Shown here: positions 51,639 through 60,627 of the stretch, in pieces
Layout of the letters: every line of letters starts with the position of its first letter
Position numbering within the stretch: position 1 is the stretch's first letter
NCBI GenBank assembly: GCA_002279065.1
Contig: NCKB01000001.1
Coordinates: 310,001-374,000 of the forward strand
Length of the DNA: 64,000 nucleotides
Reading direction: 5' to 3'
Source: Lysobacterales bacterium 15-68-25
GTDB taxonomy: Bacteria; Pseudomonadota; Gammaproteobacteria; Xanthomonadales; Rhodanobacteraceae
Made by a program: the position numbers and the translations under genes
Notes under the pieces: generated by a model
The model's input: the letters and a program-made list of their open reading frames with translations, nothing else
The model's database searches: none
What the model was told of the DNA's origin: nothing

Positions 51639-52907
51639 ATGCCTTCGTTTTCCTCGCGTCTCGTCGCTGCGCTGCGCTCGCCGCTGCTGCCGTTCTGGCT
51701 GGTGGTGGCGTTGCTGCCGTTCGGCCGCAGCGCAGAGCTGGGTACCGCGCTGTGCCTGTTCGGCACCGTCATGCTGTTCCTGCGCTTCCCGCACGCGCTG
51801 TCCCAGCACGAGGGCGCGCGCTGCCTGCTGGCGATCCTGGCCGGCTACGTGGGCGCGGCCCTCGTTTCGGCGCTCGACTCGGTGGCGCCAGGCAAGAGCT
51901 GGGAAACCGTCGCGGGCCTGTTGCGTTTCGCGCCGCTGGGCATCTACGCCTGCTTCGCCCTGCGCCGTGCCGATCGCGTGCGCACGCTCTACTTCGCGGT
52001 GGCCGCGGTGGTCGCGTTCTGGGTGCTCGACGCCTGGGTCCAGGCCTTGACCGGGTGGAGCCTGGGCGGACATGCCGGGGCCGAGCGCCTGTCGGGCATC
52101 TTCGGCGCCGACAACCTCAAGCTGGGACCGACCCTCGCCGTGCTCTCGCCGTTCGTGCTGTGGGCCGCGCGCGCGCGCTGGGGGCCCTGGGCGCTATGGC
52201 TGGCTGCGTTGATACTGCTCGGGCCGGTGCTGCTGGCCGGTTCGCGCGCCGCCTGGATCGTCTACGCGGTGGTGGTGCTGGCGTTCGCGTGGCGCGAGCT
52301 CGGTTCGTTCCGCCGCTTCCTCGCGTTCGGGCTGGTGGCCGCCGCGGTGCTGGCGCTGGCCGGCGCGCTGGCCTGGAAGACGTCGACCCGCTTCCAGGCG
52401 CGCATGGAGCGCACGCTGGAGGTCTTCAACGGCAGCGAGCACGCGGTGGACCAGGCGCTGACCGGGCGGCTCGACATCTGGGGCACCAGCCTGCGCATGA
52501 TCGCGGCGCACCCGATCAATGGTGTGGGCGTACGTGGCTACCGCTATGCCTACCCGCAGTTCGCACCGGCCAACGACCACTTCGTCACGGCGGAAGCCTG
52601 TGGCGTGGGCGAAGGCGCCTGCCACGCCCATCAGATCGTGCTGGAGGTGCTGACCGAGACCGGCACGATCGGGCTGCTGTTTTGGCTGGCCGCGCTGGCC
52701 TGGGCGCTGCGCTATTGGCGTCGGGTGGGGCGCGAGTCGCGCGCGCTGGCCTTTCCGGCCACGGTGGCGTTGGGGGCGATGCTGTTTCCGCTGAACACGC
52801 ACCTGGCGTTCTACTCGGCCTGGTGGGGGCTGTTGTTCGCCTGGCTGCTGGGACTGTGGTGCGCGGCGCTCGGCGCGCTGCCGGAGGAGCGCGCCGATGC
52901 CGCGTGA
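51639..52907 (+). CDS. O-antigen ligase/polymerase family protein (WaaL-like)
   Basis: A 422-aa inner-membrane protein with about ten hydrophobic helices and a large periplasmic loop near residues 255-330 (EVFNGSEHAVDQALTGRLDIWGTSLRMIAAHPINGVGVRGYRYAYPQ). This is the Wzy_C/O-antigen ligase signature, including the RLDIW and P-NGVG motifs and the conserved H in HQIVLEVLTETG. It could attach O-antigen to lipid A-core or polymerise repeats. The family cannot be divided by sequence alone; placement with core-type transferases favours WaaL. It overlaps the next gene by 11 nt. Confidence 0.85.
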   Translation: MPSFSSRLVAALRSPLLPFWLVVALLPFGRSAELGTALCLFGTVMLFLRFPHALSQHEGARCLLAILAGYVGAALVSALDSVAPGKSWETVAGLLRFAPLGIYACFALRRADRVRTLYFAVAAVVAFWVLDAWVQALTGWSLGGHAGAERLSGIFGADNLKLGPTLAVLSPFVLWAARARWGPWALWLAALILLGPVLLAGSRAAWIVYAVVVLAFAWRELGSFRRFLAFGLVAAAVLALAGALAWKTSTRFQARMERTLEVFNGSEHAVDQALTGRLDIWGTSLRMIAAHPINGVGVRGYRYAYPQFAPANDHFVTAEACGVGEGACHAHQIVLEVLTETGTIGLLFWLAALAWALRYWRRVGRESRALAFPATVALGAMLFPLNTHLAFYSAWWGLLFAWLLGLWCAALGALPEERADAA

Positions 52908-53691
52908 GCCGCTGTCAGTGGTGGTGATCACCTACAACAACGCCGACACGCTCGACGCATGCCTGCGCGAGGTGGACTGGGCAGACGAGATCGTGGTGCT
53001 CGATTCCGGCTCCACCGACGACACCGTCGCCATCGCGGAACGCCACGGCGCGCGCGTGGCGGTGCACCCGTTCGACGACTACGGCCCGCAGAAGCAACGC
53101 GCGATCGACATGGCGCGCCACCACTGGGTGCTCAACCTCGACGCCGACGAGGTCCTCTCGCCGGGCACGCGTGCGGTGATCGAGCGGGCGCTGGAAGCAC
53201 CCCGCCATGCCGGTTTCCGGCTGCCGCGCCGCGAGCGCATGTTCTGGACCGTGCAGCACCGGCGCAGCTGGCGCAACGGCCACCTGCGCCTGTTCGATCG
53301 CCGGCGTGGACGCATGAACGACGTCGAGGTGCATGCCGCGGTGGAGGTGGACGGGCCGGTAAAGACCCTGCACGCGGCCGACTTCGTCAACGACGGCGAC
53401 GGCGACATCGCCACCCGGGTGGACAAGATCAACCGCTATACGACCGGCATGGTCGCGCACAAGCTGCGCAAGCGGCAGCGCTTCACCGGCCTGCGCATGG
53501 TGCTCTATCCGCCGGTGTTCTTCCTGCGCCAGTACGTCGGCAAGCGCTATTTCCTCAACGGCTGGGCCGGCTTCATCGCCAGCGTCACCGGTGCGTTCTA
53601 CGCCTTTCTCAAGTACGCCAAGCTGCACGAGGCGCGCCAGCGGCAGCGCGCCTCAGCTCGGCGTCGCTCCGAGCCGGTCGAGCCCCGTTGA
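52897..53691 (+). CDS. GT2-family glycosyltransferase (WaaE/LgtF-like)
   Basis: A 264-aa GT-A transferase. LSVVVITYNNADTLDACLREVDWADEIVVLDSGSTDDTV at the start and LNLDADEVLSPGTR give the nucleotide and metal motif DAD. The C-terminal part (FFLRQYVGKRYFLNGWAGFIASVTGAFYAFLKYAKLHE) resembles WaaE-type beta-1,4-glucosyltransferases that act on heptose in the LPS core. Its ATG overlaps the upstream ligase-like gene by 11 nt, so the two are coupled. Its last 39 nt overlap the convergent GT4 gene. Confidence 0.9.
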   Translation: MPREPLSVVVITYNNADTLDACLREVDWADEIVVLDSGSTDDTVAIAERHGARVAVHPFDDYGPQKQRAIDMARHHWVLNLDADEVLSPGTRAVIERALEAPRHAGFRLPRRERMFWTVQHRRSWRNGHLRLFDRRRGRMNDVEVHAAVEVDGPVKTLHAADFVNDGDGDIATRVDKINRYTTGMVAHKLRKRQRFTGLRMVLYPPVFFLRQYVGKRYFLNGWAGFIASVTGAFYAFLKYAKLHEARQRQRASARRRSEPVEPR

Positions 53692-54783
53692 GCCGTGGCC
53701 GGCGGCCATCGGCTGCAGCTGGTCCACGAAGTCGCGGGCAATCACGTGGGTGGCGAAGCGTTGCAGCACGATGTCGCGGGCTGCGGTGCCCATGCGCTGA
53801 CGGGTGGCGTTGTCGCACATCGCCAGGATCGCGTCGCGCCAGGCCGCCACGTCGCCAGGGGGAAGCAGCAGGCCGCTCTCGCCGGCCACCAGGGTCTCCG
53901 GCACGCCCCCGATGTCGCTGGCCAGCACCGGCACCCCGCAGGCCTGGGCCTCGATCGACACCCTGCCGAACGTCTCGGTCGCGATGGAGGGGAAAGCCAG
54001 CATCGACAGGCAGCGGAAGTAGTCCGCGGTGTGGTTGTTCCAGCCGGCGAAACGGTGCCGGGCGCCGATGCTGGCGTCCGCGGTCGCCAACGCCTGCAGC
54101 CGGGCCGCATCCGGCCCGTCACCGACCCAAAGGCAGTGCAGGCGGGGTTCGTGCTGCATGGCCGCGTCAACCGCCTCGAGCAGCGGGAACACGCCCTTGC
54201 CGGAGTGCATGCGGCCGACGTAGCCGAGCACGATCGCGTCGTCGGGGATGTCCAGCGACGCCCGCATGGCGGCGCCGGCATCCGCATCCGGGCGGAACAG
54301 CGAGGTGTTCACCGGGTTGTACAGCACCCGCACCCGCTGCGGGGGAATGCCGCGGTCCAGGTAGGCCTGGCGCGCGTGCTGCGAAACCGCGAAGAAGCGC
54401 GAGGCCAGCCGCGGCAGGAGCAGCGCCGACAATCGCTTCATCGGCGGCGTGCGGTGCCGGAAGAGCGCCACCGGAATGGCGAGGGCACGGCCGATCAGCA
54501 CCAGTGGCCAGTACTCCTTGCCGAAGTTGCCAACGATCCAGTCCGGTCGTGCTTCGGCGATCTGCCGTCGCACCGTGGCGTAGCCGCGCGGGTCCAGCGC
54601 GTTGCGGAAGAAGCCTGGCCGGCAGCGCACGCCGCTGTAAGCCAGTCCTTCCCAGATCAGGGTGTCCGGACGCAGGATCGCGTCCACGTCGTGCCCCGAC
54701 TCGACCAGCGCCTGTGCCAGCGCGACGAAATGCGTGGCCGCGCCGGTGTTCTCCGGGTGGGTGCCCACGAACAGGAACCTCAT
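53653..54783 (-). CDS. GT4-family glycosyltransferase
   Basis: A 376-aa GT-B transferase beginning MRFLFVGTHPENTGAATHFVALAQALVESGHDVDA. The donor half is VLGYVGRMHSGKGVFPLLEAV, and SMLAFPSIATETFGRVSIEAQACGVPVLASDIGGVPETL carries the ETFGRVSIEA E-x7-E motif. It probably adds a hexose or heptose to LPS. Its ATG overlaps the preceding deacetylase gene stop by 4 nt (ATGA), so they form an operon. Its 3' end overlaps the GT2 gene convergently by 39 nt, an unusual overlap. Confidence 0.9.
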   Translation of the reverse strand: MRFLFVGTHPENTGAATHFVALAQALVESGHDVDAILRPDTLIWEGLAYSGVRCRPGFFRNALDPRGYATVRRQIAEARPDWIVGNFGKEYWPLVLIGRALAIPVALFRHRTPPMKRLSALLLPRLASRFFAVSQHARQAYLDRGIPPQRVRVLYNPVNTSLFRPDADAGAAMRASLDIPDDAIVLGYVGRMHSGKGVFPLLEAVDAAMQHEPRLHCLWVGDGPDAARLQALATADASIGARHRFAGWNNHTADYFRCLSMLAFPSIATETFGRVSIEAQACGVPVLASDIGGVPETLVAGESGLLLPPGDVAAWRDAILAMCDNATRQRMGTAARDIVLQRFATHVIARDFVDQLQPMAAGHGSTGLDRLGATPS

Positions 54784-55538
54784 GCGCGGCGGTCCTCGTA
54801 GGTGGTGAACACGCGCTGGGCGAACGGCAGCAACCAGTGGTGGCGGGCGACCTGCACGCGCGGTAGCAGGAACAGGTCCATGCCGGGGCGCGCCCGGCCT
54901 CGTCGCGTGGCGGTGGCTGCGTCGTAGCCTGCGAGGCGGGCGGCAGAGGCAACCCGTTCGTCTACGTCGCCGTAGGGGTAGCAGAACTGGCGGACGGGCG
55001 CGCCGATCGCGTCCTCCAGCTCCGCGCGCGAGCCGGCGACCTCGTCGTGCAGCGTGGCGTCGTCGCAGCGGGTCAGGTGGGGGTGGCGACGGCTGTGCGC
55101 GCCGACCTCCATTCCGGCGTCGTGCCACTGGCGAAGCTGTGCGGCGTCCATCAGCCGCTTGCGCACGCCGAGCTTCTCCTCGTCCCAACGGTTGTAGGTT
55201 CCCAGGGTGTTGCTGACCGCGTAGCAGGTGGCCGTGAACCCCTGCGAGAGCAGTGCTGGAAGCGCATTCTCGAGGTTGTCGAGATAACCGTCGTCGAGCG
55301 TGATCACGGCGACGCGGCCGCGCTTCTCGCCGCGCAGATAGGGCATCGCGTCGCGCATCGAAAGGCCGGTGTAGCCGGCACGGCGCAACAGGGCCAGTTG
55401 GCGCGCGAAGGTCCCCGGCGCGACATACAGGCTGCGGTAAACGCGGGCGTCGCGAGGCGCACGGGCGACGTTGTGATACATCAGGATCGGCACGGGAAAC
55501 GGTCGTTCCGCGCGATCAGGGATCGGAGGCGTGGGCAT
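54780..55538 (-). CDS. Polysaccharide deacetylase (NodB fold)
   Basis: A 252-aa NodB-homology enzyme of the CE4 type. ILMYHNVARAPRDARVYRSLYVAPGTFARQLALLRRAGY starts the domain; the catalytic motif is ITLDDGYLDN and the metal motif VGAHSRRHPHLT (H-S-x-x-H). QFCYPYGDVDERVASAAR is the R/Y-PYG motif. These enzymes de-N-acetylate a hexosamine in a surface polymer or a lipid-linked sugar. It is upstream of the GT4 gene with a 4-nt overlap. ATG 55538 is preferred over an in-frame GTG ten codons earlier; no ribosome-binding site decides. Confidence 0.85.
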   Translation of the reverse strand: MPTPPIPDRAERPFPVPILMYHNVARAPRDARVYRSLYVAPGTFARQLALLRRAGYTGLSMRDAMPYLRGEKRGRVAVITLDDGYLDNLENALPALLSQGFTATCYAVSNTLGTYNRWDEEKLGVRKRLMDAAQLRQWHDAGMEVGAHSRRHPHLTRCDDATLHDEVAGSRAELEDAIGAPVRQFCYPYGDVDERVASAARLAGYDAATATRRGRARPGMDLFLLPRVQVARHHWLLPFAQRVFTTYEDRRA

Positions 55539-55673
55539 GGTGGGCTGATGTGCGCTTGTCGACGTCACGGCGGGTGCTGGTGCACCGCTTCCTGGCGCGG
55601 CGCCGACGATGGTGCGCAGGATGTCCGGCGTGGCTTTCAGCCGGCTGTCGACAGGTGTGTCCGGCCGCCGTGC

Positions 55674-56600
55674 TCAGTACACCGGCGGTTCACCCTCCGG
55701 TCGGGTCTTGAAGCGCTTGTGCACCCACAGATACTGCTCCGGCGCCTCGCGCGCCATCTGCTCGATGCACGTGTTGACGCGGGCAGTGTCATCGAGCACG
55801 TCGTCGCTCGGAAAGCCCTGCAACGGCGCGCCAAGGCGCAGCGCGTAACCGCCGTTGTCCGGCAGTCGCCGGTGGAAGAACGGGATCACCACGGCGTTGC
55901 CCATGCGGGCGAGATGGTGCGTGGCGGTGATGGTGGCCGCGGGCACGCCGAAGAACGGGACGAACACGCTGTCCTTGCTGCGCATGTCCTGGTCCGGCGC
56001 GTACCAGAGCGTGCCGCCGCCACGCAGGTACTTGACTGTGCCGCGGATGTCGTCCTTCTCGAACATCGCGTCGGCGTAGTGCAGCCGCGCCCGCAGCACG
56101 ACCCACTCGAACACGGCCGAGTCCATGCGGCGGTACATGCCGGCGATGCGGATGCGCTGCGACACCAGCCGGGCGCACAGCTCCAGATGCGAGAAATGGC
56201 CGCCGACCAGCAGTACGCCCTTACCCTCTGCGCGCGCCTGTTCCAGATGATCCAGCCCATCGATGTGCAACGGCAGGCGGGCGATCGCTTCGTCGCGACC
56301 CATCCAGCCCAGTGCGAACTCCACCAGCATCAGGCCGATATCGCGCAGGTGCGCATCGACCAGTGCCGCCTGCTCGCGGGCATCGAGCTCGGGAAAGCAC
56401 AGCGCGATGTTCGCCTCGGCGACCGGTCGACGGGCGGAGTCGATACGCATGGCGAGCGCGCCCAGCCAGCGTCCCACACGCATCAGTGCCGGATAAGGCA
56501 GGCGGGCGATCAGCCAGATGAACCCCACGCCAAGCCAGGCCGGCCAGTGGCGGGGAGACAGCAGGGAGGCGCGGAAAAGGGGGCGTGGCATGCCGGGCAT
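55674..56600 (-). CDS. lpxL: LpxL/HtrB-type lipid A acyltransferase
   Basis: A 308-aa inner-membrane acyltransferase that adds a secondary acyl chain to Kdo2-lipid IVA or a related precursor. It begins with a helix (WPAWLGVGFIWLIARLPYPALM). The active site is GGHFSHLE with the H-x4-E pair H135/E140. GGTLWYAPDQDM and AATITATHHLARMGNAVVIPFFHRR are the other family motifs. TACAAT ends 6 nt before ATG 56600 (leaderless), which decides the start. It is divergent from waaA. Confidence 0.9.
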   Translation of the reverse strand: MPGMPRPLFRASLLSPRHWPAWLGVGFIWLIARLPYPALMRVGRWLGALAMRIDSARRPVAEANIALCFPELDAREQAALVDAHLRDIGLMLVEFALGWMGRDEAIARLPLHIDGLDHLEQARAEGKGVLLVGGHFSHLELCARLVSQRIRIAGMYRRMDSAVFEWVVLRARLHYADAMFEKDDIRGTVKYLRGGGTLWYAPDQDMRSKDSVFVPFFGVPAATITATHHLARMGNAVVIPFFHRRLPDNGGYALRLGAPLQGFPSDDVLDDTARVNTCIEQMAREAPEQYLWVHKRFKTRPEGEPPVY

Positions 56601-56606
56601 CGCGCC

Positions 56607-56612
56607 ATTGTA
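56607..56612 (-). promoter_or_regulatory. -10 of lpxL (leaderless)
   Basis: TACAAT on the minus strand, 6 nt before the ATG at 56600. Confidence 0.5.
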
Positions 56613-56648
56613 GCCAAGGTCCGTGGCCGGGCCGCTCGGTGCGCGCTT

Positions 56649-56654
56649 TATACT
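56649..56654 (+). promoter_or_regulatory. -10 of waaA
   Basis: TATACT about 27 bp before the TTG start at 56681. Confidence 0.45.
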
Positions 56655-56680
56655 GGCGGACCGCACAGGGGACCTTGCCG

Positions 56681-57946
56681 TTGCGCTATCTCTATACCTT
56701 GCTGATGTACGTGGCGACACCGGTCATCGTGTTGCGCCTGCTCACGCGCGGGATCAGGTATGGCAGCTACCACCAGCGCTGGCCGGAGCGGTTCGGGCTG
56801 TTCCCGACACCCGGCTTGAACGGCTCGCTGTGGGTGCACGCGGTGTCCGTCGGCGAGGTGAATGCCGCCGAGCCGCTGATCAAGGCTTTGAGGGCCGCCT
56901 ATCCGCAGGCGCCGCTGGTGGTGACCACGGTGACTCCGACCGGCTCCGAGCGCGTGCGTCAGCTGTTCGGCGACAGCGTCTTCCACGTGTACCTTCCCTA
57001 TGACCTCCCGTTCGCGGTACGGCGTTTTCTGCAGCGCGTCCGCCCGCGTCTGGCAGTGATCGTGGAGACCGAGATCTGGCCGAACCTCTATTTCGCCTGC
57101 CGCCGGCGCGGGATTCCGCTGATGATCGTCAACGCGCGGCTCTCCGAGCGCTCCATGCGCGGCTACCGACCGGCGCGCGGACTGGTCCGCGCCGCCTTGC
57201 GTTGCGTGAGCCTGGTGGCAGCGCAATCGCGCACCGATGCGGCGCGCTACCGGGTGCTGGGTGCGCCGGCGGAGCGGGTGGTGGTCAGTGGCAATCTCAA
57301 GTTCGACATGCCGGTGCCCGCACAGGCCAAGGTGGACGGCGAGGCGATGCGCGATCGCTGGGGCCGCCTGCGTCCGGTCTGGATGGCGGCCAGCACCCAC
57401 GAGGGCGAGGAACTGGCGGTGCTGGAGGCGCATCTGGAAGTGCTGCAGCGCCTGCCCGACGCGCTGTTGTTGCTGGCTCCGCGCCATCCCGACCGGTTCC
57501 GGCTGGTCGAGCATCTGGTGCGCAATCTCGGGTTCACCGCGGGGACGCGCAGCGTCGACCGGGTTCCCGCCGCGGCACACCAGGTGTTCGTGATCGATGC
57601 GATGGGCGAGCTGATGCCGTTCTTCGCGGCATCGGACCTGGCCTTCGTCGGCGGCAGCCTGGTGCCGATCGGTGGACACAATGTGCTCGAGCCGGCGTCG
57701 CTGTCCCGGCCGGTACTGGTGGGGCCGCATACGTTCAATTTCGACGATATCACCCGGGCGCTGGTCCGCGAGGGCGGCGCGGTGCGCATCGAGAGTGGCG
57801 ACCGCCTCGGTGCAGCCGTGCAGCAGCTGTTGCGGGACGCCCCGGTGCTGGTGCAGATGGGCCGCCGCGCGCACGAAGTCTTCGCCAGCGAGCAAGGTGC
57901 CGTTCGCCGGGTGATGACCCTGGTCGACCGCATGCTGCAGGAATGA
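56681..57946 (+). CDS. waaA: 3-deoxy-D-manno-octulosonic acid (Kdo) transferase
   Basis: WaaA (KdtA) transfers Kdo from CMP-Kdo to lipid IVA. The 421-aa protein begins with a helix (RYLYTLLMYVATPVIVLRLL). WVHAVSVGEVNAAEPLIKAL holds the catalytic acid Glu, VETEIWPNLYFACRRRGIPLMIVNARLSERS is the most conserved block, and FVGGSLVPIGGHNVLEPA is the CMP-Kdo-binding block. The start is TTG at 56681 with AGGGGA 9 nt upstream; TTG 56675 or ATG 56705 are alternatives. A bidirectional terminator follows. Confidence 0.95.
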   Translation: MRYLYTLLMYVATPVIVLRLLTRGIRYGSYHQRWPERFGLFPTPGLNGSLWVHAVSVGEVNAAEPLIKALRAAYPQAPLVVTTVTPTGSERVRQLFGDSVFHVYLPYDLPFAVRRFLQRVRPRLAVIVETEIWPNLYFACRRRGIPLMIVNARLSERSMRGYRPARGLVRAALRCVSLVAAQSRTDAARYRVLGAPAERVVVSGNLKFDMPVPAQAKVDGEAMRDRWGRLRPVWMAASTHEGEELAVLEAHLEVLQRLPDALLLLAPRHPDRFRLVEHLVRNLGFTAGTRSVDRVPAAAHQVFVIDAMGELMPFFAASDLAFVGGSLVPIGGHNVLEPASLSRPVLVGPHTFNFDDITRALVREGGAVRIESGDRLGAAVQQLLRDAPVLVQMGRRAHEVFASEQGAVRRVMTLVDRMLQE

Positions 57947-57955
57947 TCCGGCCAG

Positions 57956-57985
57956 CAAAAAGGCCGCCCGGGGCGGCCTTCTTGT
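57956..57985. terminator. Bidirectional terminator between waaA and tolC
   Basis: AAGGCCGCC (57960-57968) pairs with GGCGGCCTT (57972-57980). A-run before and TTCTTGTTT after the stem serve both strands. Confidence 0.85.
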
Positions 57986-58012
57986 TTGAGACGGACAGGT
58001 TGCCCCCGCGCG

Positions 58013-59365
58013 TCATTCCAGCAGCGCGTTGATCGACTCCATGTCCTTGAGGTCGGCGGCGCCCGCGGCCTGCTTCAGCAACAGCTTGTCGAGGATGAAC
58101 TGGTGGCGCGCCTGCGAGTACTGGCTCTCGGAGGAGGTCAGCGTCTGGATCGCGGTCAGCACGTCCAGGATGGTCTTGGTGCCCACGCTGAAGCCGGCAC
58201 GCGTGGCGTCCAGCGCCTTCTGGCCAGCGGCGACCGCGGCCTTCGCCGCCTCCACCTGGCTGATGCCGGCGATCACCGAACGATAGTAGTTCAGGGTGTT
58301 GCGCTGGACCTGCCGGCGGTCGGTTTCCATCGAGTCCTGTGCCGCATCGCGCTGGTAGATGGACTGGCGGACGCGCGACTGCGTAGCGCCGCCCGAGAAC
58401 AGCGGAACCGAGAGGGTCAGGCCGACGGTGGTGGAACTCGGGTTGCGGAAGTGCAGGTTCGAATTCTGGTACCAGGTCGCGCTCTTGCCGTAATTCACGT
58501 TGGCGCTGATCGTCGGCAGGTGCCCGGCGCGCGCAGCGGAAATGCTGTGCTCGGCGGCCTCGACGCTGTACTTGTCGGAGAGCAGATTGGGGTTGTTCTG
58601 CAGCGCCTGCTGCACCCAGGCGTTCTGGTCGTTCGGCTGCGGCGGATCCATCGGCAGGTCGTCGCGCAGCTTCTTCAGCTCGCCGGTGGGCTTGCCGGTG
58701 ATCTGCGAGAGTGCCTCGCGCGCATCGTCCAGCGCATTCTGTGCGGCGATGGTCTGCGCCTTGGCCGACTCGTAGAACGACTTGGCCTGGTAGACGTCGG
58801 TGATTGCCGAGAGGCCCACCTTGTAGCGCTGGTCCGACTGCTCGTACTGCTGCCGGTAGGCCTCCTCGTTGGCCTTGGCGAAGGCCAGCGAATCCTGGCT
58901 GGTCAGCACGTTGAAGTAGGCGGTGGCCACGCGCACGAACAGGTTCTGCAGAGCCGCCTGGTAGAGGGCGTCCTGCGCGCTCGCCTGCGAGTGCGCGGCC
59001 TTGAGATCGGCGATCTTGCTCAGATCCAGCACGGTCTGGCTGAGGTTGGCCGAGATGTCGCGGGTCCGCGAGTGGCCGAGATCCGTCGTGGTCTGCACCG
59101 GCTGGCCGGTGGCGGGATTGATCGTAGTGGACGTCGACTTGCCGCTGCTGGTCTGGCTGAGCGACAGCCCGGCCGAGATCTGCGGCAGCAGCAGCGCGCG
59201 CGCCTGGGTGACGCCCTCGCCGACCGACAGGCGCTGGGCATCCGCCTGGGAGAGCACCGGGTCGTTGGCTCGCGCTTCCCGATAAGCATCCAGCAAATCC
59301 TCGCCGTGGCTGGGCAGCGACATCGCCGACAGCGCAAGGGCAAGAGTCAGAAGCTTCAAACGCAT
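58013..59365 (-). CDS. tolC: TolC-family outer-membrane channel
   Basis: A 450-aa outer-membrane efflux protein that forms a trimeric channel for tripartite pumps and type I secretion. The signal peptide is MRLKLLTLALALSAMSLPSHG, followed by EDLLDAYREARANDPVLSQADAQRL. Two structural repeats of long helices and strands follow (LFVRVATAYFNVLTSQDSLAFAKANEEAYRQQYEQSDQRYKVGLSAITDVYQAK in the first; NTLNYYRSVIAGISQVEAAKAAVAAGQKALDATRAGFSVGTKTILDVLTAIQTL in the second). This matches E. coli TolC in order. ATG 59365 is chosen because the signal peptide starts there. It follows the Pcm-like gene by 28 bp. Confidence 0.94.
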   Translation of the reverse strand: MRLKLLTLALALSAMSLPSHGEDLLDAYREARANDPVLSQADAQRLSVGEGVTQARALLLPQISAGLSLSQTSSGKSTSTTINPATGQPVQTTTDLGHSRTRDISANLSQTVLDLSKIADLKAAHSQASAQDALYQAALQNLFVRVATAYFNVLTSQDSLAFAKANEEAYRQQYEQSDQRYKVGLSAITDVYQAKSFYESAKAQTIAAQNALDDAREALSQITGKPTGELKKLRDDLPMDPPQPNDQNAWVQQALQNNPNLLSDKYSVEAAEHSISAARAGHLPTISANVNYGKSATWYQNSNLHFRNPSSTTVGLTLSVPLFSGGATQSRVRQSIYQRDAAQDSMETDRRQVQRNTLNYYRSVIAGISQVEAAKAAVAAGQKALDATRAGFSVGTKTILDVLTAIQTLTSSESQYSQARHQFILDKLLLKQAAGAADLKDMESINALLE

Positions 59366-59393
59366 GGGGTGCCTCGCAGGTCTCGAAAGGATT

Positions 59394-60053
59394 TCAGAAA
59401 ACGAACTGGCGCGGCGGTTCGGCATGCACCAGGTAGGGAAGATCGGTTTCCAGCAGCACCTCTTCACGGTAACGCCCGGCGCCTTCCTGGGTCATCAACA
59501 CGACCTGCTGCGCAGGCGACTGGCCGCGGATCGCCAGCAGACGGCCGCCGGGCTTGAGCCAGCCGAGCATGCGCTCGGGCAGGCGGGCCACGGCACCGGT
59601 CAGCACGACGACATCGAACTGGCCGGTGGGCGACCAGCCGACCACGGCGTCGCCGGTATCCAGCGTGACGTTGCCCACACCGGCGGCAGTCAACCGCTGT
59701 GCTGCGGCATGGGTGAAGTCGGCATGGATGTCCACGCTGACCACCTGGCTGGCGAGGCCTGCGAGGCAGGCGGTGAAGAAGCCCGAACCGGTACCGACCT
59801 CCAGCACCCTGTCGTCCGGCGTCAGCTCCAGCGCCTGCAGCAGGCGGCCTTCGAGCACCGGCTTCATCATCACTTCGCCGTGGCCAAGCGGCAGGCAGAC
59901 ATCCGCGAAAGCGAGCTGGCGGTGTTCGGGTGCCACGAAATCCTCGCGGCGCATGCGTCCAAGGACGTCCAGTACCCGCGCGTCAAGCACCTCCCAGGGG
60001 CGCACCTGGTTTTCCACCATGTTCTGCCGCGCCTGTTCGAAGTTCATCGCCAT
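59394..60053 (-). CDS. Protein-L-isoaspartate O-methyltransferase family protein
   Basis: A 219-aa SAM-dependent methyltransferase of the PCMT family, with the short N-terminus MAMNFEQARQNMVENQVRPWEVLDARVLDVL seen in a Xanthomonadales/Pseudomonas subgroup beside tolC. Motif I is VLEVGTGSGFFTACLAGL, and EGRLLQALELTPDDRVL precedes it. The PCMT substrate loop of true Pcm repair enzymes is not obvious, so I assign family only. ATG 60053 gives the family N-terminus. A hypothetical gene lies upstream on the same strand. Confidence 0.85.
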   Translation of the reverse strand: MAMNFEQARQNMVENQVRPWEVLDARVLDVLGRMRREDFVAPEHRQLAFADVCLPLGHGEVMMKPVLEGRLLQALELTPDDRVLEVGTGSGFFTACLAGLASQVVSVDIHADFTHAAAQRLTAAGVGNVTLDTGDAVVGWSPTGQFDVVVLTGAVARLPERMLGWLKPGGRLLAIRGQSPAQQVVLMTQEGAGRYREEVLLETDLPYLVHAEPPRQFVF

Positions 60054-60164
60054 GTTCTGCCACGTCCCGTACGGATCGAAAAAGGTCAAAAAGGATAAGC
60101 GCTTAGGCCATTTCCGACAATCGCTAGCCTGCGGGCTGCGAGCGCCTGGCCGAAGTGCCGGAAG

Positions 60165-60548
60165 TCATCGCGTCGCGCTGACGGAAGTCATGCGTGGCGC
60201 GGTGTCCGCGGACACTGACGGATTCCCGCGCAGGCAGGAGGCATCCGTCGGGGACATCGGCGGCAAGGTCGCCAGCGTGGTCCGCATGAGCCCGTGCAGG
60301 GATGCGTCCAGTTGTCGCAGGCGCTGGTCCAGCCGCCGGCTGCCCCTGCAGTGCTCGGCGCGAACGATCCAGGCGAGCCAACGGGCCAGGCGGTGGCGGT
60401 CGGCTGGATCCAGCTGGGCGAACGCAGCGCGGGCCTTGAACGCCTCCCGTCGCACGGCGGCTGGCCCGGCATCGTGCCACTGCGAAAGCATGCGCTGGGC
60501 GTGGCGATACACTGGTGAAAGCGCCAGCTGCGTGAATGTCGTCTGCAC
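60165..60548 (-). CDS. Hypothetical 127-aa protein
   Basis: A 127-aa basic, helical protein (GTG start; AGGA about 10 nt upstream) with the sequence LSPVYRHAQRMLSQWHDAGPAAVRREAFKARAAFAQLDPADRHRLARWLAWIV in the first half. The C-terminal third is low-complexity and threonine/serine-rich. I do not recognise a family. It is divergent from the TetR regulator across a short AT-rich promoter region, the usual placement of a TetR target gene. It could be real or a chance ORF; codon usage is not unlike its neighbours. Confidence 0.45.
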   Translation of the reverse strand: MQTTFTQLALSPVYRHAQRMLSQWHDAGPAAVRREAFKARAAFAQLDPADRHRLARWLAWIVRAEHCRGSRRLDQRLRQLDASLHGLMRTTLATLPPMSPTDASCLRGNPSVSADTAPRMTSVSATR

Positions 60549-60588
60549 CGGCGGGATTTCCTGTGCTGGAAATAATTAAACCGAGTCG

Positions 60589-60594
60589 TATAAT
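60589..60594 (+). promoter_or_regulatory. -10 of the TetR regulator gene
   Basis: TATAAT in an AT-rich stretch between divergent genes, about 34 bp before the ATG at 60628. A clear -35 is missing. Confidence 0.5.
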
Positions 60595-60627
60595 AAATTT
60601 GCTGTCGTGCTTTGTGAAGGTATCTCG

